Assembly (NCBI RefSeq): GCF_002269125.1
Contig: NZ_NQKI01000017.1
Span: forward strand, 1-64,000
Direction of reading: 5' to 3'
From: Pseudomonas lundensis
GTDB taxonomy: Bacteria > Pseudomonadota > Gammaproteobacteria > Pseudomonadales > Pseudomonadaceae
DNA: 64,000 bases
Both the position numbers and the translations under genes were made by a program. The notes below the pieces were generated by a model. It was given only the letters and a program-made list of their open reading frames with translations. It ran no database searches and was not told where the DNA came from. The first letter of the stretch is position 1; the number at the start of each line of letters is the position of its first letter. This document shows positions 48,301 through 57,469 of this stretch, in pieces.

Positions 48301-49753
48301 CGACCGCTTCGTAGCCCTGCTCGCCCAGTGGGCGCAGCACCTGATCGCGTTCTTCGAACGTGACCTGATACATCTTCATGTATTGCTTGAGCTGATCGAC
48401 GTCGTAGAACGCCGAACCGTGGTCGTGGTCATCGATGGTGGCCTGGATGCGCAGGGCATTCTTGCGCAGCCATTGCTTATACGGATGACGCGACTTCAGG
48501 CGGTTGTCGATGGCGTCGGTGTCCAGCACCTGACCGGTTTCGGTGTCGACAGCCAGAATCTGGCCCGGCCCTACGCGGCCTTTGGCGATCACGTCTTCAG
48601 GCTGGTAGTTCCACACGCCGACTTCCGAGGCGATGGTGATGTAGCCGTTGGTGGTCGTGACCCAGCGCGCCGGGCGCAGGCCGTTGCGGTCGAGCAGGCA
48701 GACGGCGTAGCGGCCGTCGGTCATCACCACACCTGCCGGGCCGTCCCACGGCTCCATGTGCATGGAGTTGTACTCATAGAACGCCCGCAGGTCGGGGTCC
48801 ATGGTTTCTACGTTTTGCCAGGCAGGTGGAATCAGCATGCGCACGCCACGGAACAGGTCGATGCCGCCGGTGACCATCAATTCCAGCATGTTGTCCATGC
48901 TTGAGGAGTCAGAGCCCACGCGGTTAACCAGCGGGCCGAGTTCGTCCAGATCACCGATCAGGTCGTTGGCAAACTTGGTGCGACGGGCCAATGCCCAGTT
49001 GCGGTTGCCCGTGATGGTGTTGATCTCTCCGTTATGGGCGAGAAAGCGGAACGGCTGGGCCAGCGGCCATTTCGGCAAGGTGTTGGTGGAGAAGCGCTGG
49101 TGAAACACACAGATGGCGGTTTGCAGGCGCTCGTCACTGAGGTCCGGATAAAAGGCGGTGAGGTCCGCCGGCATCATCAGGCCTTTATAAATGATGGTCT
49201 TGTGGGAAAAACTGCAGATGTAATGGTCGGTGTCGGCAGCATTGGTTACTGACGAACGACGACGTGCGCTGAACAACTTGATCGCCATGTCCTGATCGCT
49301 CAGGCCTTCACCGGCGATGAACACCTGTTCAATCTGCGGCAAACGCTCCAACGCCAGACGACCCAGCACGCTGGTGTCGATGGGCACCTTGCGCCAGCCC
49401 ACCAATTGCAGGCCGGCCGCAAGGATTTCGCGGTTCATGTTGTTGCGGGCCGCTTCGGCCTTGATCGGGTCCTGGTTGAAAAACACCATGCCGACCGCGT
49501 ATTGCTTGGGCAAATCGCTGCCGAACTGTTGCTTGGCGACTGCACGCAAGAACAGATCAGGTTTTTGAATCAGCAGGCCACAACCGTCGCCGGTCTTGCC
49601 GTCTGCGTTGATCCCACCGCGGTGGGTCATGCAGGTCAGTGCCTCAATGGCTGTTTGTAGAAGGGTATGACTGGGTTCGCCCTGCATGTGGGCAATCAGG
49701 CCGAAACCACAGTTATCCTTGAATTCGTCGGGGTGGTACAGACCTGCTTTCAT
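45305..49753 (-). CDS. gltB: Glutamate synthase large subunit GltB
   Basis: A 1482-residue enzyme that makes two glutamates from glutamine and 2-oxoglutarate. The ATG at 49753 (after GAGAAAG) gives the standard start; Cys15 ([10 protein letters not shown]) becomes the N-terminal nucleophile after propeptide cleavage. The order is class II amidotransferase (to about 400), central domain, FMN barrel with the 3Fe-4S Cys pattern C-X5-C-X4-C ([12 protein letters not shown]) near residue 1110, and a C-terminal beta-helix rich in Gly ([19 protein letters not shown]). It forms an operon with gltD. Confidence 0.98.
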   Translation of the reverse strand: MKAGLYHPDEFKDNCGFGLIAHMQGEPSHTLLQTAIEALTCMTHRGGINADGKTGDGCGLLIQKPDLFLRAVAKQQFGSDLPKQYAVGMVFFNQDPIKAEAARNNMNREILAAGLQLVGWRKVPIDTSVLGRLALERLPQIEQVFIAGEGLSDQDMAIKLFSARRRSSVTNAADTDHYICSFSHKTIIYKGLMMPADLTAFYPDLSDERLQTAICVFHQRFSTNTLPKWPLAQPFRFLAHNGEINTITGNRNWALARRTKFANDLIGDLDELGPLVNRVGSDSSSMDNMLELMVTGGIDLFRGVRMLIPPAWQNVETMDPDLRAFYEYNSMHMEPWDGPAGVVMTDGRYAVCLLDRNGLRPARWVTTTNGYITIASEVGVWNYQPEDVIAKGRVGPGQILAVDTETGQVLDTDAIDNRLKSRHPYKQWLRKNALRIQATIDDHDHGSAFYDVDQLKQYMKMYQVTFEERDQVLRPLGEQGYEAVGSMGDDTPMAVLSQRVRTPYDYFRQQFAQVTNPPIDPLREAIVMSLEICLGAERNIFQESPEHASRVILSSPVISPAKWRSLMNLDLPGFERQIIDLNYDESLGLEAAVRNIADQAEEAARAGRTQIVLSDRHIAPGKLPVHASLAVGAVHHRLTEKGLRCDSNILVETATARDPHHFAVLIGFGASAVYPFLAYEVLGDLIRTGEVLGDLYEVFKNYRKGITKGLLKILSKMGISTIASYRGAQLFEAIGLSEEICELSFRSVPSRLKGARFVDLEAEQKLLAAEAWSARKPIQQGGLLKYVHGGEYHAYNPDVVATLQAAVQQGDYNKFKEYTSLVDKRPVSMIRDLLQVKTLDTPLAIEEIEPLESILKRFDSAGISLGALSPEAHEALAEAMNRLGARSNSGEGGEDPARYGTIKSSKIKQVATGRFGVTPEYLVNAEVLQIKVAQGAKPGEGGQLPGGKVNGLIAKLRYAVPGVTLISPPPHHDIYSIEDLSQLIFDLKQVNPKALVSVKLVAEAGVGTIAAGVAKAYADLITISGYDGGTGASPLTSIKYAGAPWELGLAETHQTLRGNDLRGKVRVQTDGGLKTGLDVIKAAILGAESFGFGTAPMIALGCKYLRICHLNNCATGVATQNESLRKNHYIGTVDMVVNFFTYVAEETREWLAKLGVRSLEQLIGRTDLLDILPGETAKQHHLDLTPLLGSDHVPADKPQFCEVDRNPPFDKGLLAEKMLDMARPAINDLSGAEFELDICNCDRSIGARISGEIARTHGNQGMAKAPITFRFKGTAGQSFGVWNAGGLNLYLQGDANDYVGKGMTGGKLVIVPPTGSVYKTQDSAIIGNTCLYGATGGKLFAAGTAGERFAVRNSGAHTVVEGTGDHCCEYMTGGFVCVLGKTGYNFGSGMTGGFAYVLDQDNTFVDRVNHELVEIQRISGEAMEAYRNHLQHVLDEYVEETDSEWGRNLSENLDDYLRRFWMVKPKAASLKSLLSIIRANPQ

Positions 49754-49772
49754 AGACACTTTCTCACCAGGC

Positions 49773-49789
49773 TGCCCCAAAAAGGGGCA
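49773..49789 (-). promoter_or_regulatory. Leader hairpin before the gltB ribosome site
   Basis: TGCCCC/GGGGCA with a five-base loop lies about 20 bases upstream of the gltB start in the presumed leader. It could influence ribosome access or be a chance stem. Confidence 0.35.
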
Positions 49790-49934
49790 AATTTCTTTTT
49801 AATTCAACCACTTGCTTCCCGCGCTGAACGTACGCCAGCTTGGCAGGGGCAAAAGGGTGGTCATTCTACACACCGCCAGAAACGCCCACAAATTAAGCGG
49901 CGATTAACCGTAAATTCGTGTCGCATTTGTGAAA

Positions 49935-49963
49935 GGTTTAAAGAGATTACTTGTGCTAGTCAA
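49935..49963 (-). promoter_or_regulatory. Candidate sigma-70 promoter of gltBD
   Basis: On the minus strand TTGACT (49958-49963) and TAAACC (49935-49940) are spaced by 17 bases. It implies a leader of roughly 170 bases before gltB. The remaining bases up to 50057 show no gene. Confidence 0.4.
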
Positions 49964-50057
49964 AACATTTTTGATGTTGACCGCCACAAGGCGCAGACAC
50001 CACAAGGCACACGGCCAAAAAGCCGCATGCTCAAGCAGGAATGTTAGGTGTGAAGCA

Positions 50058-50080
50058 CGGCGACCTGGGTAAGGTCGCCG
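50058..50080 (-). terminator. Hairpin after the SPOR-domain ATPase gene
   Basis: CGGCGACC/GGTCGCCG pair perfectly around a seven-base loop, six bases past the stop codon. There is no T-run on the minus strand, so termination may be weak. Confidence 0.5.
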
Positions 50081-50085
50081 GAGCA

Positions 50086-51693
50086 TCAGCGAGCTGCTGC
50101 CAGTTCTTGTTGGACGCTGGCGACAGTGCGAGGCCAAGGTTTACCAGCCTGAATCTTCGCTGGCAAGTTCTTGATGGCGGCAGTGGCCGCGGCGTGGCTT
50201 GGGAAATTGCCGTAGGTCACGACATACAACGGTTTGCCGTTAAGCATTTTTTTGAAGTAGCGCGATTCTCCGCCCACTTCTTTGACGACATTTTGCGCAG
50301 AGGCTTCAGAGCTGGTGCCGACGATCTGCACCACATAGTTGCCCGCTGGCTGGCTGGAGTACCAGCTGCTGCCCGGTGCGGCCTTGGCCAGGGTGACGGG
50401 TTTATCTGCCGGTTTGGCTGCGGGTTTGGCCACAGGCGCAGGGGTTGGCTTGGCAGCCGGGGTCGGGGCGGGGGTCGGCTTGGCCGCAGCCACTGGCGCC
50501 TGCTGTACCGGACGTGGTGCCGGAGCAGGTGCCGGAGCAGGTGCCGGCACGGGCTCAGCGCCCGCAGGAACGCCGACAGGTGGTGCCGTGGTGGTCACGG
50601 TAGGTGGCACATCAGCGCCCCCTTCAACCGCAGGCACGCCACCGTCATCGCCTTCAGAAATACCACCGGCCGCCTCGGCCAGCGGACCGCGCATCACCGG
50701 CTGCGACTGACCGACCAGCGGCAGCGGCATGGGCTGCGAAGAACCGGCGAAATCTACCGACGGGTTAGCGCCAGCATTCGGCGCGGCTTGCCCCAGCGGC
50801 AACTGGGCCTGTTCAGCATTTGGGGTGGTCGGCGTTTTGCCGCGACCCGGAATCAGGATGGCAGCGGCGACGGCCACTACCACTACGGCACCAATGGCCA
50901 ATACGTGTTTTTTCGGCATGTTGAACCCCATACTTGGACGCTTGACCGCAGTGCGGCTGGCAATCATGGCTTCGATCATTGCATCGCGGGCAACCTGGTT
51001 GATGTTCCCAGGCCAGCCGTCGGAGCTCTCGTGAATATCTGAGATCTGTTGCGCGCTCAAGAGTTCGATTCCGGCCCCGGCGCCTTCAAGACGCTGCGCC
51101 AGGTATTCGCGGGTCTCTTCTTCGCTATACGGCTGCAATTCGATGACGTGGAAGCGCTCTTCGTCCGCGCTGAGCTGCTCAAGACCGGCGATCATCGAAG
51201 GCTCGCCAAACAGGAACACATGCGGTCGGCCTTCAGGCGTCCCGGCCGCCAGCGCCAGCAGGGCTTCGAGCGCCGAGTCGTCAAGCTGCTCGGCATCATC
51301 GATCAGCAAGTAAACTTCCTGGCCGGTCAGGGCCAGTTGCACCACTTGCGCCAGAATTGAGCCGATGTCGGGGTTGGCGACATTCAGGGTTTGCGCAATC
51401 TGGCGCATCACACCGGCCGCATCACCGGCGCCACGCGCTGAAACCACGACACTTTGCACCGACTGTTTGTTGGTGCTGGCGACCAGCGCCTGACGCAACA
51501 ACGTCTTGCCGCTGCCTTCAGGCCCGGTGACTACCAGCAGCAGCTGGCTGTAACGGGCGAGGTGGTGCAACTGCCCCAGCACCGGCTTGCGCTGGGCCGG
51601 GAAGAACTTGAACCCTGGCACCCGTGGAGCAAAGGGGTCGTGGTTGAGTTGAAAGTGACCGAGAAACGCCTCGTCGGCATGCAAACTAGTCAT
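50086..51693 (-). CDS. AAA/GspA-like ATPase with membrane segment and SPOR domain (DamX-like)
   Basis: A 535-residue protein. Residues 1-270 are an AAA-type ATPase (Walker A GPEGSGKT, Walker B LLIDDAEQL). A single helix (about 275-295, HVLAIGAVVVVAVAAAIL) crosses the membrane, then a Pro/Ala-rich linker with AP repeats and a C-terminal SPOR domain (about 455-535, YVVQIVGTSSEASAQ) that binds denuded peptidoglycan at the septum. The combination matches the DamX-like proteins encoded after aroB in Pseudomonas. It probably acts in cell division. ATG 51693 is chosen; an upstream start at 51741 would overlap aroB. Confidence 0.88.
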   Translation of the reverse strand: MTSLHADEAFLGHFQLNHDPFAPRVPGFKFFPAQRKPVLGQLHHLARYSQLLLVVTGPEGSGKTLLRQALVASTNKQSVQSVVVSARGAGDAAGVMRQIAQTLNVANPDIGSILAQVVQLALTGQEVYLLIDDAEQLDDSALEALLALAAGTPEGRPHVFLFGEPSMIAGLEQLSADEERFHVIELQPYSEEETREYLAQRLEGAGAGIELLSAQQISDIHESSDGWPGNINQVARDAMIEAMIASRTAVKRPSMGFNMPKKHVLAIGAVVVVAVAAAILIPGRGKTPTTPNAEQAQLPLGQAAPNAGANPSVDFAGSSQPMPLPLVGQSQPVMRGPLAEAAGGISEGDDGGVPAVEGGADVPPTVTTTAPPVGVPAGAEPVPAPAPAPAPAPRPVQQAPVAAAKPTPAPTPAAKPTPAPVAKPAAKPADKPVTLAKAAPGSSWYSSQPAGNYVVQIVGTSSEASAQNVVKEVGGESRYFKKMLNGKPLYVVTYGNFPSHAAATAAIKNLPAKIQAGKPWPRTVASVQQELAAAR

Positions 51694-51703
51694 CGGGATC
51701 TTA

Positions 51704-52804
51704 TTAACCTTTGAGCTGAGCCAGCGCGCGGTAATCCGCACCCAGCGTGGCCTGTAGAACCTCTTGTGGATAATCGTCGGTCACTGTGGCTTCGCCCATG
51801 CGGCGTAACAGCACCAGGCGCAAGCGGCCGTCGATCACTTTTTTATCTATTGCCATGTGTTCCATGAAATCGGCAGGCGTCATCTCGGTGGGCGGCACCA
51901 CCGGCAGACCCGCACGCTGGAACAGGCGAATGCCACGGTCACGTTCGGCCTCGGTGATCCAGCCCAGACGCGCCGACATCTCCAGCGCCATCACCGTGCC
52001 AGCCGCCACAGCCTCTCCATGCAACCATACCCCGTAGCCCATGTGGGTTTCGATGGCATGGCCAAAGGTGTGGCCCAGGTTGAGGGTGGCGCGCACGCCC
52101 GACTCACGTTCATCGGCACCCACCACGGCGGCCTTGGCTGCGCAGGAACGCTGAATGGCCGTGGTCAGCGCGGCCTGATCCAGGGCGCGCAAGGCGTCAA
52201 CGTTTTCTTCCAGCCAGGTCAGAAAAGGCTCGTCGCAAATCAGGCCGTACTTGATCACTTCCGCCAGCCCTGCCGACAGTTCGCGTGCTGGCAAGGTGTT
52301 CAGGCTGGTGGTGTCGATGAGTACCAGATTTGGCTGGTAAAACGCGCCCACCATGTTTTTGCCCAGCGGGTGATTGATGCCGGTTTTGCCGCCTACGGAC
52401 GAATCCACTTGCGACAGCAAAGTGGTCGGCACCTGAATGAAGTCGACCCCGCGCTGGTAACACGATGCGGCAAAACCGGCCATGTCACCGATCACGCCAC
52501 CACCCAGTGCAATGACCGTGGTGCGCCGATCATGGCGCGCCGTGAGCAAGCCATTGAAAATCAGCTGCAGGGTTTCCCAATTTTTGAATGATTCGCCATC
52601 GGGAAGAATGATCGGCAGCACCGAATAAGCCGCCAGGCTGCGGGTCAGACGCTCGAGATACAGAGGCGCTACGGTTTCGTTGGTCACAATTGCCACCTGG
52701 CGCCCGGCGATGTGCGGCGCCAGCAGCTCAGGCTGATCCAATAAACCCTCGCCAATATGAATCGGGTAGCTGCGCTCGCCTAGATCAACCTTCAGTGTCT
52801 GCAT
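51704..52804 (-). CDS. aroB: 3-dehydroquinate synthase AroB
   Basis: A 366-residue cytosolic enzyme of the shikimate pathway, NAD- and zinc-dependent. Signatures: [38 protein letters not shown], and [12 protein letters not shown] with zinc-binding His. The ATG at 52804 has GGGGA upstream; the frame runs on to 52855, but that extension is not family sequence. The usual aroK-aroB pairing is present, with 148 bases between them. Confidence 0.97.
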   Translation of the reverse strand: MQTLKVDLGERSYPIHIGEGLLDQPELLAPHIAGRQVAIVTNETVAPLYLERLTRSLAAYSVLPIILPDGESFKNWETLQLIFNGLLTARHDRRTTVIALGGGVIGDMAGFAASCYQRGVDFIQVPTTLLSQVDSSVGGKTGINHPLGKNMVGAFYQPNLVLIDTTSLNTLPARELSAGLAEVIKYGLICDEPFLTWLEENVDALRALDQAALTTAIQRSCAAKAAVVGADERESGVRATLNLGHTFGHAIETHMGYGVWLHGEAVAAGTVMALEMSARLGWITEAERDRGIRLFQRAGLPVVPPTEMTPADFMEHMAIDKKVIDGRLRLVLLRRMGEATVTDDYPQEVLQATLGADYRALAQLKG

Positions 52805-52860
52805 GAATCCCCGCATTGAAAAAGGACGGCTGGCGCCCTGTTTCGCAATTATCAAGTGTT

Positions 52861-52884
52861 GGCAGCGCCGGTGGGGACGCTGCC
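52861..52884. other. Hairpin between aroK and aroB
   Basis: GGCAGCG and CGCTGCC pair over seven bases with a ten-base loop, midway in the 148-base gap. No T-run; could be an RNA processing or stability element. Confidence 0.35.
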
Positions 52885-52952
52885 CAGTAGCTTTGGGTCA
52901 TACCGCTTGCGGGCAGGACCGGCGCCGAGGATAGCGCATTTTGTACCAAGCT

Positions 52953-53471
52953 TTAACGAGGAGGAAGCTGGGCCAGACGCTCCAAAATGTCCAAAACCAC
53001 CATCCGCGGCGGCCGTTCATCGGTTTCGACCACCACATCGGCGATTTCACGATAAAGCGGATCACGAATGGCGAGCAGATCGCGCAGGATTTTCTCCGGA
53101 TTCGCATTGCGCAACAGGGGGCGATTACGATCGCGCGACGTACGCGCCACCTGCTGCTCGATGGAGGCATGCAGATACACCACGCGCCCACCTGCATGCA
53201 GGAACTTACGGTTTTCAGGCCGCATCACGGCCCCGCCCCCAGTTGCGAGCACAATGCCATCTTCATGGCACAACGCTTTAATCATGGCCGTCTCACGATC
53301 ACGAAACCCCGCCTCACCTTCTTTATCGAAGATCCACGGGATATTCGTGCCGGTGCGCAGTTCGATTTCCTTGTCGGAATCTTTGAACGGCAGCCGCAGT
53401 TCCTTGGCCAGCAAACGTCCAATGGTGCTTTTACCCGCGCCCATCGGCCCAACAAGAATCAAATTTCGCAC
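52953..53471 (-). CDS. aroK: Shikimate kinase AroK
   Basis: A 172-residue kinase that phosphorylates shikimate: Walker [12 protein letters not shown], shikimate-binding DSDKEIE and RDRE, the LATGGGAV loop, and the NRPLL lid. The GTG at 53471, four bases after the pilQ stop, gives the family length and N terminus RNLILVG; a TTG at 53492 inside pilQ is an alternative. No clear ribosome site, so coupling with pilQ is likely. Confidence 0.95.
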   Translation of the reverse strand: MRNLILVGPMGAGKSTIGRLLAKELRLPFKDSDKEIELRTGTNIPWIFDKEGEAGFRDRETAMIKALCHEDGIVLATGGGAVMRPENRKFLHAGGRVVYLHASIEQQVARTSRDRNRPLLRNANPEKILRDLLAIRDPLYREIADVVVETDERPPRMVVLDILERLAQLPPR

Positions 53472-53475
53472 AGAA

Positions 53476-54861
53476 TCAATGACTCGCAGCAATCGCCAGG
53501 TCGTTCATGATACGCGGAGTCAAGAACACCAGCAGCTCGGATTTTTTTTCGAGGACAAGGTCCCGACGGAAAAGTCGGCCAACATACGGCAGATCGCCCA
53601 AAAATGGCACTTTATCTACCACGTTGCTTTGCGTATTTGAGAACACGCCCCCAATCACGATGGTTTCTCCGTCTTTGACCAGCACCCTCCCGCGCACTTC
53701 GTTCTTCTTGATGGGCGGTACGTTGTTGACCATGTTCATGTAGTCCGGCTCGTCTTTTGTCACCACCACCTGCATGAGGATGCTGTTGTCCGGTGTGATC
53801 TGCGGGGTCACTTCCAGTGACAGCGAGGCTTCTTTGAACGACACGGAGGTGGCGCCGCTGGAGGTGGATTCCTGATAGGGAATTTCAGTGCCCTTCAGAA
53901 TTTTTGCGGTCTCCTTGTCAGAAGTAACCACCTTGGGCTGCGAGATGATTTCGCCATTGCCCGTCTTTTCCATGGCGCTCAATTCGAGGTCCAGCAAGAC
54001 ATTGTTGGTGATGAAAGCGATGCCCAACCCTGAGGTGTGATTGGCAACGCCCAAGTCCACGAACGGTGCGCTGACTTCAGCGGCGCCCTCTACAACGGGC
54101 TTGTTGATGCCTCCTGCTTTCCAATTGCCCGCATTACGAATCTCGCCACCCCATCGCACGCCCAGTTTCTTTTCAAAATCTACCCCTGCTTCGACAATAC
54201 GCGCCTCAATCATCACCTGACGCATGGGTACATCCAGTTGCGCCACGATGCGCCGTAGTTCGCCGAGCCGCTCGGCAGTCTGGAACGCGATGATGTGGTT
54301 AGTGCGCTCATCCACAGTGATCGAGCCTTGCCCTTCCACGCCTGAGGCATGGCCGGTCGCAGACTGAAACAGCTTGGCGATGTCCGCAGCCTTGGCGTGA
54401 TTGACCTGCACCACCTCCCGACGCAAGGGGGCAAGGTCGGCTATCTGGTTACGTGCCTCCAGCACCTGACGCGCCTGGGCGGCTATTTCATCCGCTGGCG
54501 CAATCAACATCACATTGCCTTCCATGCGTTTATCCAGGCCTTTGCTTTTGAGTACCAGGTCCAGCGCCTGATCCCAGGGCACGTCTTGCAGGTTGAGCGT
54601 GACATTGCCTTCAACGCCATCGCTGACCACCAGGTTGAACCGGGTAAAGTCCGCAAGAATCTGCAGCACCGTGCGCACTTCAATGTCCTGAAAGTTGAGC
54701 GACAGCAGGTCGCCCTCGTAGGTTTGAGCCTTGGCCTGCTCAGGCTGAACAACCCAAGGCGTCGACGCATCAGGGAGTATCAAAGGCGCACTGGCCAACA
54801 CTGCCTGTGAATTCAGCGCACTCCATAGCGCCAGTCCACAGACCGGGAAAATCCTTTTCAT
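53476..54861 (-). CDS. pilQ: Type IV pilus secretin PilQ, short form
   Basis: A 461-residue secretin with signal peptide (cleavage near LAS), a secretin/TonB short domain ([20 protein letters not shown]), one N-type domain (about 125-200) and the beta-barrel (from about 215) with the signature [15 protein letters not shown]. The classical P. aeruginosa PilQ has about 714 residues and begins with AMIN peptidoglycan-binding domains; these are absent here. It is the outer-membrane pore of pili or DNA uptake. Confidence 0.92.
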   Translation of the reverse strand: MKRIFPVCGLALWSALNSQAVLASAPLILPDASTPWVVQPEQAKAQTYEGDLLSLNFQDIEVRTVLQILADFTRFNLVVSDGVEGNVTLNLQDVPWDQALDLVLKSKGLDKRMEGNVMLIAPADEIAAQARQVLEARNQIADLAPLRREVVQVNHAKAADIAKLFQSATGHASGVEGQGSITVDERTNHIIAFQTAERLGELRRIVAQLDVPMRQVMIEARIVEAGVDFEKKLGVRWGGEIRNAGNWKAGGINKPVVEGAAEVSAPFVDLGVANHTSGLGIAFITNNVLLDLELSAMEKTGNGEIISQPKVVTSDKETAKILKGTEIPYQESTSSGATSVSFKEASLSLEVTPQITPDNSILMQVVVTKDEPDYMNMVNNVPPIKKNEVRGRVLVKDGETIVIGGVFSNTQSNVVDKVPFLGDLPYVGRLFRRDLVLEKKSELLVFLTPRIMNDLAIAASH

Positions 54862-54873
54862 GGTTTATTTCCG

Positions 54874-55401
54874 TTAAGACTGCTGTTTCAAAGGAATCGT
54901 CAGGGTTCTTTCCAGCCAACCGCCCCGACCATCAGAAATCACTTCAAACACTTCAACGTGCTGCGGGTTAAGCGCGACAATCCGGCCGTTATGACGACCC
55001 AAATAGTCACCGGACTGCAAACGATGCACGACACCCTTGGCGCGTAACAGGACGTTGTCCTGATACAGGTCCGACAAGGTGCCAACCATCTCGAACTGCT
55101 CAAGATCAATGTCTTCCAAAACGCTTTTGCTGCGTCCCTCATGGTCACTGTGGTCTGCATCACTCACCTGCCAGCGAGCCCCTTCCACCCCGAACGCCCC
55201 CTGAAAAGGGCTGCGCAGTGCAGTGGCTTCGTAGATAAACGCTCGGTGCTGCACACGGGTTGGCAGGGGGGGCACGGGAATGCCATCAATGGCTTGAAGC
55301 GCATGCAGTTCACGCTCCAGCGTCTCAATACCCTGAGGGTTGTCGCAACCCGCGAGGCTTGCCAGCGCACCGGCCAGCACACATCGATACATCACACTCA
55401 C
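54874..55401 (-). CDS. pilP: Type IV pilus inner-membrane lipoprotein PilP
   Basis: A 175-residue lipoprotein with lipobox LAGC (Cys19), a flexible segment with RSPFQ, and a C-terminal HR-like domain (EMVGTLSDLYQDNVLLRAKG). It links PilNO with PilQ. GTG start in a GTGA overlap with pilO. Length is normal (174). Confidence 0.92.
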   Translation of the reverse strand: MSVMYRCVLAGALASLAGCDNPQGIETLERELHALQAIDGIPVPPLPTRVQHRAFIYEATALRSPFQGAFGVEGARWQVSDADHSDHEGRSKSVLEDIDLEQFEMVGTLSDLYQDNVLLRAKGVVHRLQSGDYLGRHNGRIVALNPQHVEVFEVISDGRGGWLERTLTIPLKQQS

Positions 55402-56018
55402 GGGATCAGTCCTTGATCATTGGCGCGATAGGTTTTGGCCAGTAACGTCATGCGCAATGGGCCATTCGCTGCCGGGGTGGCAGCCGTCAGGGTGAAATCA
55501 TGCACGGTGACGATCCGGGGTAAATCCGCAATACCACTGAGAAAAACCCCAAGGTCGTGATACCCGCCCACCACCATCAATTGCAGGGGAAGTTCGCTAT
55601 AAACGGGTTGTAGTGTTTCAGGCAGCCACTGGATCTGTTCGATGATCAGGCCGCTGTTCTGGGCGAGCCGGGACACTTCGTCCAGCAAACCCGGCACTTG
55701 GGATTGACGCGGCAGTTGCCGCATTACATCGTCGAAGGCCGCTTGTAGCGCTTCAAGATGCCGGCGATGGTCAACCAGTGACGCAGCCTCACGGGCACGG
55801 GTCGCCAATTGAGCAGTGAGTTCGGGCTCGGCATTGCGCTGCTCATGGAACCGGGCCAGCCCCGACTTCAGCCAGAGCCCATACCCCGTCAGCAGAAGCA
55901 GCGCCACGAGACCGGCTGCCACAACTGCTTTACGCCGGGCCGACCACATCCCGGCGTGTTTGAGATTCAATTCTTGCAGGTCAAAAGTACGCAGGCTCTC
56001 CAGCCATTGCGCGCCCAT
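55398..56018 (-). CDS. pilO: Type IV pilus alignment protein PilO
   Basis: A 206-residue bitopic membrane protein: one helix near residues 30-50 (AVVAAGLVALLLLTGYGLW), coiled coil, then a ferredoxin-like domain (LQLMVVGGYHDLGVFLSGIA). Pairs with PilN. The ATG at 56018 overlaps the pilN stop as TGATG; one codon upstream is a TTG. Confidence 0.92.
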   Translation of the reverse strand: MGAQWLESLRTFDLQELNLKHAGMWSARRKAVVAAGLVALLLLTGYGLWLKSGLARFHEQRNAEPELTAQLATRAREAASLVDHRRHLEALQAAFDDVMRQLPRQSQVPGLLDEVSRLAQNSGLIIEQIQWLPETLQPVYSELPLQLMVVGGYHDLGVFLSGIADLPRIVTVHDFTLTAATPAANGPLRMTLLAKTYRANDQGLIP

Positions 56019-56584
56019 CAAAACTGCCCGCCATCATGGCCGTTTTGGGATTGCAGCACGGTCATCTGAAATAACCGTGCCTGGCTGTCCCCCTGCCCAT
56101 CTTTGGCCCGCACCTCAATCAGCGTGGGAGCCTCCAGCCAATGTGAGGCGTCCAGATTGCGCATCAACTCGGCAACCAGTGCAGTGGACTGCGCCACCCC
56201 CGTAATCGCAATGGTGCGTTCGACCATCTTCACGTCGGTGAAATACACACCTTCCGGCAAACTGCGCGCCAGTTGATCGAACACGATGCTGCTGCCGGAG
56301 CGATTGCCTTGCAGTGTTTCGATGGTTTGCATGCGCTCCAACAATTGCTCACGGCGCACTTTTAACTGATCGATCTGCTGCGCACGTCCATCCAGTTGGA
56401 CCATTGAACTTCGGATCAGATCATTACGCGCCAACTGTCGCTCCACAGCGCGGTCGACGAAATGATCCAGCACAAACAACCCGGCAGCCGTCACCACCAG
56501 CAACGCCACCAGCATACCCACATACCTTTTGCGACGCTTTTCGCGCAGCCACTCACGCCATGGCAACAAATTGATTCGCGCCAT
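56018..56584 (-). CDS. pilN: Type IV pilus alignment protein PilN
   Basis: A 188-residue protein starting ARINLLPWREWLREKRRKR, the INLLPWR motif that inserts into PilM, then one helix and a ferredoxin-like periplasmic domain. The motif is intact although PilM is shortened. TGATG junction with pilM. Confidence 0.93.
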   Translation of the reverse strand: MARINLLPWREWLREKRRKRYVGMLVALLVVTAAGLFVLDHFVDRAVERQLARNDLIRSSMVQLDGRAQQIDQLKVRREQLLERMQTIETLQGNRSGSSIVFDQLARSLPEGVYFTDVKMVERTIAITGVAQSTALVAELMRNLDASHWLEAPTLIEVRAKDGQGDSQARLFQMTVLQSQNGHDGGQF

Positions 56585-57267
56585 CAATCGAACCCCCTCA
56601 AGGCCAGACCACAGGCTGTCAACAGCTGCGCAGCATCGCAGAAGAGCGCTTCGGGTGCGAGGCGAGGATTCACGTTCACCCCGGCAAGCGGGTTGTCAGG
56701 CTGATAACCGGGCAAGCCACTCAACCATTGCACGCCCCGGGCATGGGCGTGATCGCGCACCTCAATGACCTTCGCCTGCAAGCCGGCACCCGCCAGCACC
56801 GATTGATGCCATTCAAGCGCTTGCTGGCGGCACACAGCCAGCAACACGCTGATGCGGTGCGGGTTCTCGAGTGAAGGCCCCAGCACTTGGAAATCAAGTG
56901 CGGCGTCATCAAGGTCATACGGAACGTACTGTTCGGCCTCAAGGCGCACATGCAGTTCGAGGTCCTGCTCGCTCAGGCCCGGTTCCACCTCGATGATTTT
57001 GCAAATCACCTGCGTGTCGGGCATTGATATCGCAGCGCTGCGTGCCTGTATGCCCGCTTTGTTCAACGCGATAGACACAACCTGCGCGACACTTTTTGCC
57101 GTAAGACCTGTCAGATCGTGCAACGGCATGACTGGCAAGGGCTCCATGGCATAGGCTTCAAGCTGATAGCCACTGCGTGAGCGGCTTAATTCGACGATAT
57201 TGATCGAGTCTGGTCCAACCTCGACACCCGCGTAACGCTGAGGTTTTTTTGTGAACAATCCGGGCAC
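56584..57267 (-). CDS. pilM: Type IV pilus protein PilM, internally shortened
   Basis: A 227-residue actin-like protein; the classical PilM has about 354. The first 175 or so residues align (GVEVGPDSINIVELSRS, LEAEQYVPYDLDDAALDFQV) and the last 20 match the family end (LLTACGLALRGFD), but the intervening ATP-binding core with its DIG and GG motifs is missing. The frame is intact, so this is an internal deletion, not a frameshift. GTG start at 57267. Confidence 0.85.
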   Translation of the reverse strand: MPGLFTKKPQRYAGVEVGPDSINIVELSRSRSGYQLEAYAMEPLPVMPLHDLTGLTAKSVAQVVSIALNKAGIQARSAAISMPDTQVICKIIEVEPGLSEQDLELHVRLEAEQYVPYDLDDAALDFQVLGPSLENPHRISVLLAVCRQQALEWHQSVLAGAGLQAKVIEVRDHAHARGVQWLSGLPGYQPDNPLAGVNVNPRLAPEALFCDAAQLLTACGLALRGFD

Positions 57268-57348
57268 AGCTATTTTCCCTAATGCAATCCGTGGCTTACG
57301 GAGGGTGAAAAATGAGATCCGTTCATAATCCGTTCCGACATGAGGTCC

Positions 57349-57379
57349 CTGACGCCCATGACCGAAAAATGCTTATAAT
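57349..57379 (+). promoter_or_regulatory. Promoter of ponA
   Basis: A consensus -10 TATAAT at 57374-57379 with a weak -35 (CTGACG, 57349-57354) 19 bases upstream. It lies in the 202-base divergent gap between pilM and ponA, which holds nothing else I recognise. Confidence 0.5.
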
Positions 57380-57469
57380 GCCGGGCGTTTTTTTCCGCAT
57401 TGTCGACCCGGCGCGCCTGCGCACAACCCTGACGTGCAACCCATTTCTTAATCTGGAAATCCAAAAGCC

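Noticed and set aside
47342..48904. 520-codon plus-strand open frame within gltB
   Set aside because: Same reason: a shadow of the conserved coding strand with no ribosome site or family match.
56584..57267. Frameshifted pilM pseudogene
   Set aside because: The frame is continuous from start to the conserved C-terminal end, so an in-frame deletion explains it better than a frameshift.
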